Source of the DNA: Flavobacteriales bacterium UBA5869
Lineage (GTDB): Bacteria > Bacteroidota > Bacteroidia > Flavobacteriales_D > Crocinitomicaceae
Assembly: GCA_002432565.1 (NCBI GenBank)
Contig: DJFP01000194.1
Coordinates: 16,299 to 25,907 of the forward strand
DNA length: 9,609 nt
Direction: 5' to 3'
Within the stretch, counting starts at the first letter, position 1. The number at the start of each line of letters is the position of its first letter. Below the pieces are notes generated by a model, which saw nothing but the letters and a program-made list of their open reading frames with translations, did no database searches and was not told the origin of the DNA. Below are positions 7,053-9,609 of this stretch, one piece after another. The translations under genes were made by a program, and so were the position numbers.

Positions 7053-8762
7053 ATGAGAAAAATTTATACACTTTTATTACTGATGAGCCTGGTCCATGTA
7101 ACAGGATTTGGGCAAACAACCAGTTATTCGTTCTATGCCGATACCATGTATGGATGTCAAACTACTTTTGGTGTTCAAATGACAATCGGTGCGCTGGCTG
7201 AAACCGGAGGAGTTTTATCTGTAGATTGGGGTGACGGAAACACCACTACCTACAATTATTCAACCACTGCCGGGAACATTACGCATTATACTCAGGTGAC
7301 TCACGGTTACACACTTCCCGGGAGTTATGCCGTATCGTTCAACATTTACAGTGGAACTGCCGGTGCAAATGTAGATGCAGGTCAAACAGCCAACGTGAAT
7401 GCTCCCGGAGCTTCCAATTGCGGTTATTTGTGGATTTATACCATGCAGACTGCTCCTTCTGTCAATTACATGAACGTTCCTTATCAGTTTACGGACGTAA
7501 ATGGAACTGTCACGATCCTGCTGCCTTCATCCAGTCCCGGAACAGCTGCGGTTTACACTGGACTCAACCCCGCGAATGCACCTTACACCGCTCAAATCGA
7601 TCCGGCCTGGTTAGCTGCCAATGGTTTGATCCAAACGAGCCCGAATTTTACTATCACTTCATTCAATCCGAATGGAATGGCAAACAATCCGCAGCAAACT
7701 ATGACCGTAAGTTGCAGTATTCCCAGTCCGAACCCGGATTTTGGAGTTAGTTATGGCTGGGGAAGTAATTTTGTAGCTCCGCTGCAAACAGGTCATTTGT
7801 ATTTGAACATTTGCAATTATGCTTGTTCTGACACTTCTGATGTAACTGTTTCGCTTCAAATGCCGGCGAGTTTTGTACCGAATACGACCGGACTTACAAA
7901 TGCGTCCGTGACAGGAAACATCCTGACTTTCGACATTCTCGGTCTTTCCGATTGCCAGTACATTCACATTCCATTTAATTTCCCAGGGAATACTCCGGCA
8001 GGAACTCCGTATTGCTTCCAGGTGGCTTTATCGAATCCAAACGATTCTTTCCTCGGAAACAACTTTGATACGATCTGTGGTGTAGTACTTAATTCTTACG
8101 ACCCGAATGAAAAATTGGTGGACCAGCCAACCAATATCGATCCGAATACGGTACAGGAATTTGAATACGTAATCCATTTCCAGAACGATGGAAATTTTGA
8201 TGCCATCGATGTTGTCATCCAGGACACAATCGCACCGAACCTGGATCTGTCGACATTTAAATACGTGGGAGCAAAACATGGAGTTGCAACGTCAATCAAT
8301 CCGACAACACGGGTTGTTACGTTCTCCTTCAACGATATTAACCTGGGACAAAGTTCTGTCGACCTGGATGCATCACAGGGATTTGTCATCTATTCGATTT
8401 CTGAAGAAGCTGGATTACCTGAGGGTTCCGTCATTGAAAATACCGCTTACATTTACTTTGACTTCAATCCGGCGATCATTACCAATACAACATATAACAT
8501 CAATGAATTGCCGCTTGGATTGGATGAAGCCATATCAGATGTAATCCATTTATACCCGAATCCGGCAGAAGATAAAATTAAATTTAGCGGTGCTTCTGTT
8601 ACCGAAGCTTCCATTTACGATCTGACCGGAAAACTGGTATTGGAAACTAAAAACATCCTGAACAACGAGCTTTCATTAAACAACCTGCAAACAGGTATTT
8701 ATCAGGTTGTTTTGAAAACAAACAGCACCATCTCAACGCAAAAATTAGTCATCAAAAAATAG
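7053..8762 (+). CDS. Secreted T9SS cargo protein with PKD-like and DUF7619-type domains and C-terminal sorting domain
   Basis: The 569-residue protein has a signal peptide (1-20, cleavage at GFG|Q) for Sec export. Residues about 50-97 look PKD-like, with SVDWGDGN (56-63) and an HGYTLPGSYAV strand (84-94). A middle Gly/Pro/Asn/Ser/Thr-rich, beta-rich region (about 120-345) carries several cysteines (for example 221, 254, 258, 301, 321, 342) that may form disulphides. SYDPNEK (348-354) opens a DUF7619-type (DUF11-like) beta domain ending with ENTAYIYFDFNPAIITNTT (462-480). The last 70 or so residues are a type A T9SS sorting domain: VIHLYPNPAEDKIKF (497-511), IYDLTGKLV (521-529), LQTGIYQVVL (545-554) and the terminal KLVIKK. 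Family knowledge says such domains direct passage through the outer membrane and are removed at the surface. No enzymatic or adhesin domain is recognised; a surface or adhesive role is inference. ATG at 7053 fits the signal peptide. Terminator follows at 8782. Confidence 0.9.
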   Translation: MRKIYTLLLLMSLVHVTGFGQTTSYSFYADTMYGCQTTFGVQMTIGALAETGGVLSVDWGDGNTTTYNYSTTAGNITHYTQVTHGYTLPGSYAVSFNIYSGTAGANVDAGQTANVNAPGASNCGYLWIYTMQTAPSVNYMNVPYQFTDVNGTVTILLPSSSPGTAAVYTGLNPANAPYTAQIDPAWLAANGLIQTSPNFTITSFNPNGMANNPQQTMTVSCSIPSPNPDFGVSYGWGSNFVAPLQTGHLYLNICNYACSDTSDVTVSLQMPASFVPNTTGLTNASVTGNILTFDILGLSDCQYIHIPFNFPGNTPAGTPYCFQVALSNPNDSFLGNNFDTICGVVLNSYDPNEKLVDQPTNIDPNTVQEFEYVIHFQNDGNFDAIDVVIQDTIAPNLDLSTFKYVGAKHGVATSINPTTRVVTFSFNDINLGQSSVDLDASQGFVIYSISEEAGLPEGSVIENTAYIYFDFNPAIITNTTYNINELPLGLDEAISDVIHLYPNPAEDKIKFSGASVTEASIYDLTGKLVLETKNILNNELSLNNLQTGIYQVVLKTNSTISTQKLVIKK

Positions 8763-8781
8763 TACGAAAACACGCTTTTAT

Positions 8782-8815
8782 AAGCCCGGTTTCAAGTTAG
8801 AAATCGGGCTTTTTT
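8782..8815 (+). terminator. Intrinsic terminator of the T9SS gene
   Basis: The 5' arm AGCCCGGTTTC (8783-8793), loop AAGTTA and 3' arm GAAATCGGGCT (8800-8810) make an 11-bp stem with one G-U pair, followed at once by a run of T (8810-8815). It lies 20 bases after the stop codon at 8760-8762 and separates this gene from the RlpA-like gene. Confidence 0.9.
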
Positions 8816-8835
8816 GTGTTAACGAATTGTAAAAT

Positions 8836-9309
8836 ATGGCATTAGAACTTTTCGGTTTTCCTATCTTAGCTACCCAACTTTTAATTTTAGACGGTTTGAG
8901 ATATTGGATTTTAGGAATAATTGCAGGTAGTTTTTTGGTGAGTTTTCAGCTTATGCCATCGCTAAAATTACCGGCGACATGCGATCAAACACCGTTCGCT
9001 CAGACAGGTAATGCAAGTTATTACTCGAACAAATTTCAAGGCAGAAGAACAGCTTCAGGTGCCACCTATCACAAAGACAGTATGTATTGCGCCCACAAGT
9101 CCCTAAAGTATGGAACCATCCTGAAGGTGACGAATCTAAAGAATGATTCAGTCATCGTTGTGAAAGTTGTAGACCGTATGGGAAAATCTTCTCCGCATAT
9201 CATCGATCTGAGCATGGCCGGGGCTCAAAAACTGAATTTTGTAAGGAACGGGATAACCAAAGTAAAAGTAGAAGAAGTAATTCCGGTACCTGTAGCAAAA
9301 GCAGACTAA
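8836..9309 (+). CDS. RlpA-like double-psi beta-barrel protein
   Basis: The 157-residue protein is a short single-domain RlpA-like protein. RlpA proteins bind denuded peptidoglycan, and some, such as that of Pseudomonas aeruginosa, are lytic transglycosylases. The double-psi beta-barrel spans about 57-149: GNASYYSNKFQGRRTASG (58-75), CAHKSLKYGT (85-94), VTNLKNDSVIVVKVVDR (98-114) and IIDLSMAGAQKL (122-133). The usual TASGE is TASGA here (Ala76), while His87, Asp113 and Asp124 are kept. There is no SPOR domain and no convincing lipobox at Cys49; the hydrophobic segment (about 23-39) should act as anchor or signal peptide. The start is uncertain: ATG at 8836 is only 20 bases after the terminator T run, and an in-frame TTG at 8896 would give a 137-residue protein beginning directly before the hydrophobic segment. 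The CoA-transferase gene follows 19 bases after the stop but seems to have its own promoter. Confidence 0.87.
   Translation: MALELFGFPILATQLLILDGLRYWILGIIAGSFLVSFQLMPSLKLPATCDQTPFAQTGNASYYSNKFQGRRTASGATYHKDSMYCAHKSLKYGTILKVTNLKNDSVIVVKVVDRMGKSSPHIIDLSMAGAQKLNFVRNGITKVKVEEVIPVPVAKAD
8862..8869 (+). promoter_or_regulatory. Possible -7 element (TATCTTAG) inside the annotated start of the RlpA-like gene
   Basis: TATCTTAG matches TAnnTTTG at all but one fixed base. If it is used, transcription would begin near 8874, downstream of the ATG at 8836 and about 20 bases before the in-frame TTG at 8896. No TTG -33 box at normal spacing is visible, so this is tentative. Confidence 0.25.
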
Positions 9310-9316
9310 GATTTCC

Positions 9317-9324
9317 TACTTTTG
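9317..9324 (+). promoter_or_regulatory. TAnnTTTG -7 element of the CoA-transferase gene, leaderless type
   Basis: TACTTTTG fully matches TAnnTTTG and is followed by four bases (GGGC) and the ATG at 9329, so the transcript should start at or next to the start codon. It lies 8 bases after the stop of the RlpA-like gene. I see no TTG -33 element at normal spacing. The arrangement resembles that of tex (6899-6906). Confidence 0.55.
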
Positions 9325-9328
9325 GGGC

Positions 9329-9609
9329 ATGTTTGAAGATCTGATAGTGATTGATTGCTCTACTGTTCTGGCCGGACCATCCGTAGGTACATTCTTTGCA
9401 GAATTAGGGGCTTCGGTCACAAAAATCGAGAATCCGGCAATTCCGGATGTTACACGGTCATGGAAATTAGCGTCCGAAGATAAAAACACTTCTGTATCAG
9501 CTTATTTTTCATCTGTAAACTACCGCAAGCAATACCTGAAACTCGATTTCAAAAACGAATCCCAGCGTGATGAATTGATTAACAGGCTTAAAACAGCAGA
9601 TATTTTCCT
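9329..9609 (+). CDS. CaiB/BaiF family (class III) CoA-transferase, N-terminal part, cut by window end
   Basis: The reading frame from ATG 9329 stays open to the end of the window (93 whole codons visible; the family is usually near 350-450 residues). The visible part matches the N-terminal Rossmann-like region of class III CoA-transferases, cytoplasmic enzymes that move coenzyme A between carboxylic acids. Landmarks are MFEDLIVIDCSTVLAGPSVG (1-20, with the LAGP signature at 14-17), FFAELGASVTKIENP (22-36), DVTRSW (40-45), and the AYFSSVNYRKQYLKLDF stretch (58-74), the usual N-x-x-K-x-x-x-x-L-D segment. The catalytic aspartate lies beyond the window, so activity and substrate cannot be judged. 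A leaderless-type promoter precedes it. The family call is firm; the specific substrate is unknown. Confidence 0.92.
   Translation, partial: MFEDLIVIDCSTVLAGPSVGTFFAELGASVTKIENPAIPDVTRSWKLASEDKNTSVSAYFSSVNYRKQYLKLDFKNESQRDELINRLKTADIF

Noticed and set aside
8188..8544. 118-codon open frame inside the T9SS gene in another frame
   Set aside because: It overlaps the DUF7619-type region, whose true frame is clear; the alternative translation resembles no protein family.
1..9609. Defence island, prophage, CRISPR or transposon
   Set aside because: No integrase, transposase, phage, Cas or known defence domains and no direct-repeat arrays are visible; the content is ordinary chromosomal genes.

Overview
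The window looks like chromosomal DNA from a member of the Bacteroidota, most likely Flavobacteriales (a Crocinitomicaceae/Fluviicola-like guess is possible but weakly supported). Four things point there: a protein with a C-terminal type IX secretion (T9SS) sorting domain and a SYDPNEK/DUF7619-type domain; signal peptides ending in FG|Q or LG|Q; near absence of Shine-Dalgarno sequences; and several TAnnTTTG-type -7 promoter elements. There is no tRNA, rRNA, CRISPR array, insertion sequence, transposase or other sign of recent mobility. All genes are intact except the last, which the window edge cuts.

Layout. Positions 2-685 (+) encode a TIGR02117/DUF2459-type membrane-anchored protein. It converges on a leftward block, and a short intergenic region (686-841) between them holds three inverted repeats, the first a probable terminator. 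The leftward block, in transcription order, is tex (6893-4782), a 1119-residue secreted MORN-type repeat protein (4764-1405) and a small secreted protein with a GWG...KPGS...EFHALK motif and a Lys/Gly/Asn/Ser tail (1345-842). The gaps are 17 and 59 bases, so read-through transcription from tex is plausible. A divergent promoter region (6894-7052) separates tex from a rightward T9SS cargo protein (7053-8762), which ends at a good intrinsic terminator. Then follow a rightward RlpA-like double-psi beta-barrel protein (8836-9309) and the start of a CaiB/BaiF family CoA-transferase (9329 to the window end).

The genes do not form an obvious pathway. Tex is a housekeeping nucleic-acid-binding protein. 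The two genes behind it encode exported proteins of unknown role. The T9SS protein is a surface or secreted protein and the RlpA-like protein acts on, or binds near, peptidoglycan. I see no convincing new multi-gene system. The points most worth a second look are the probable leaderless promoters of tex and the CoA-transferase, a palindrome upstream of the tex promoter, the tandem hairpins after the small secreted gene, the very large MORN-type protein behind tex, and the altered motif and uncertain start of the RlpA-like protein.
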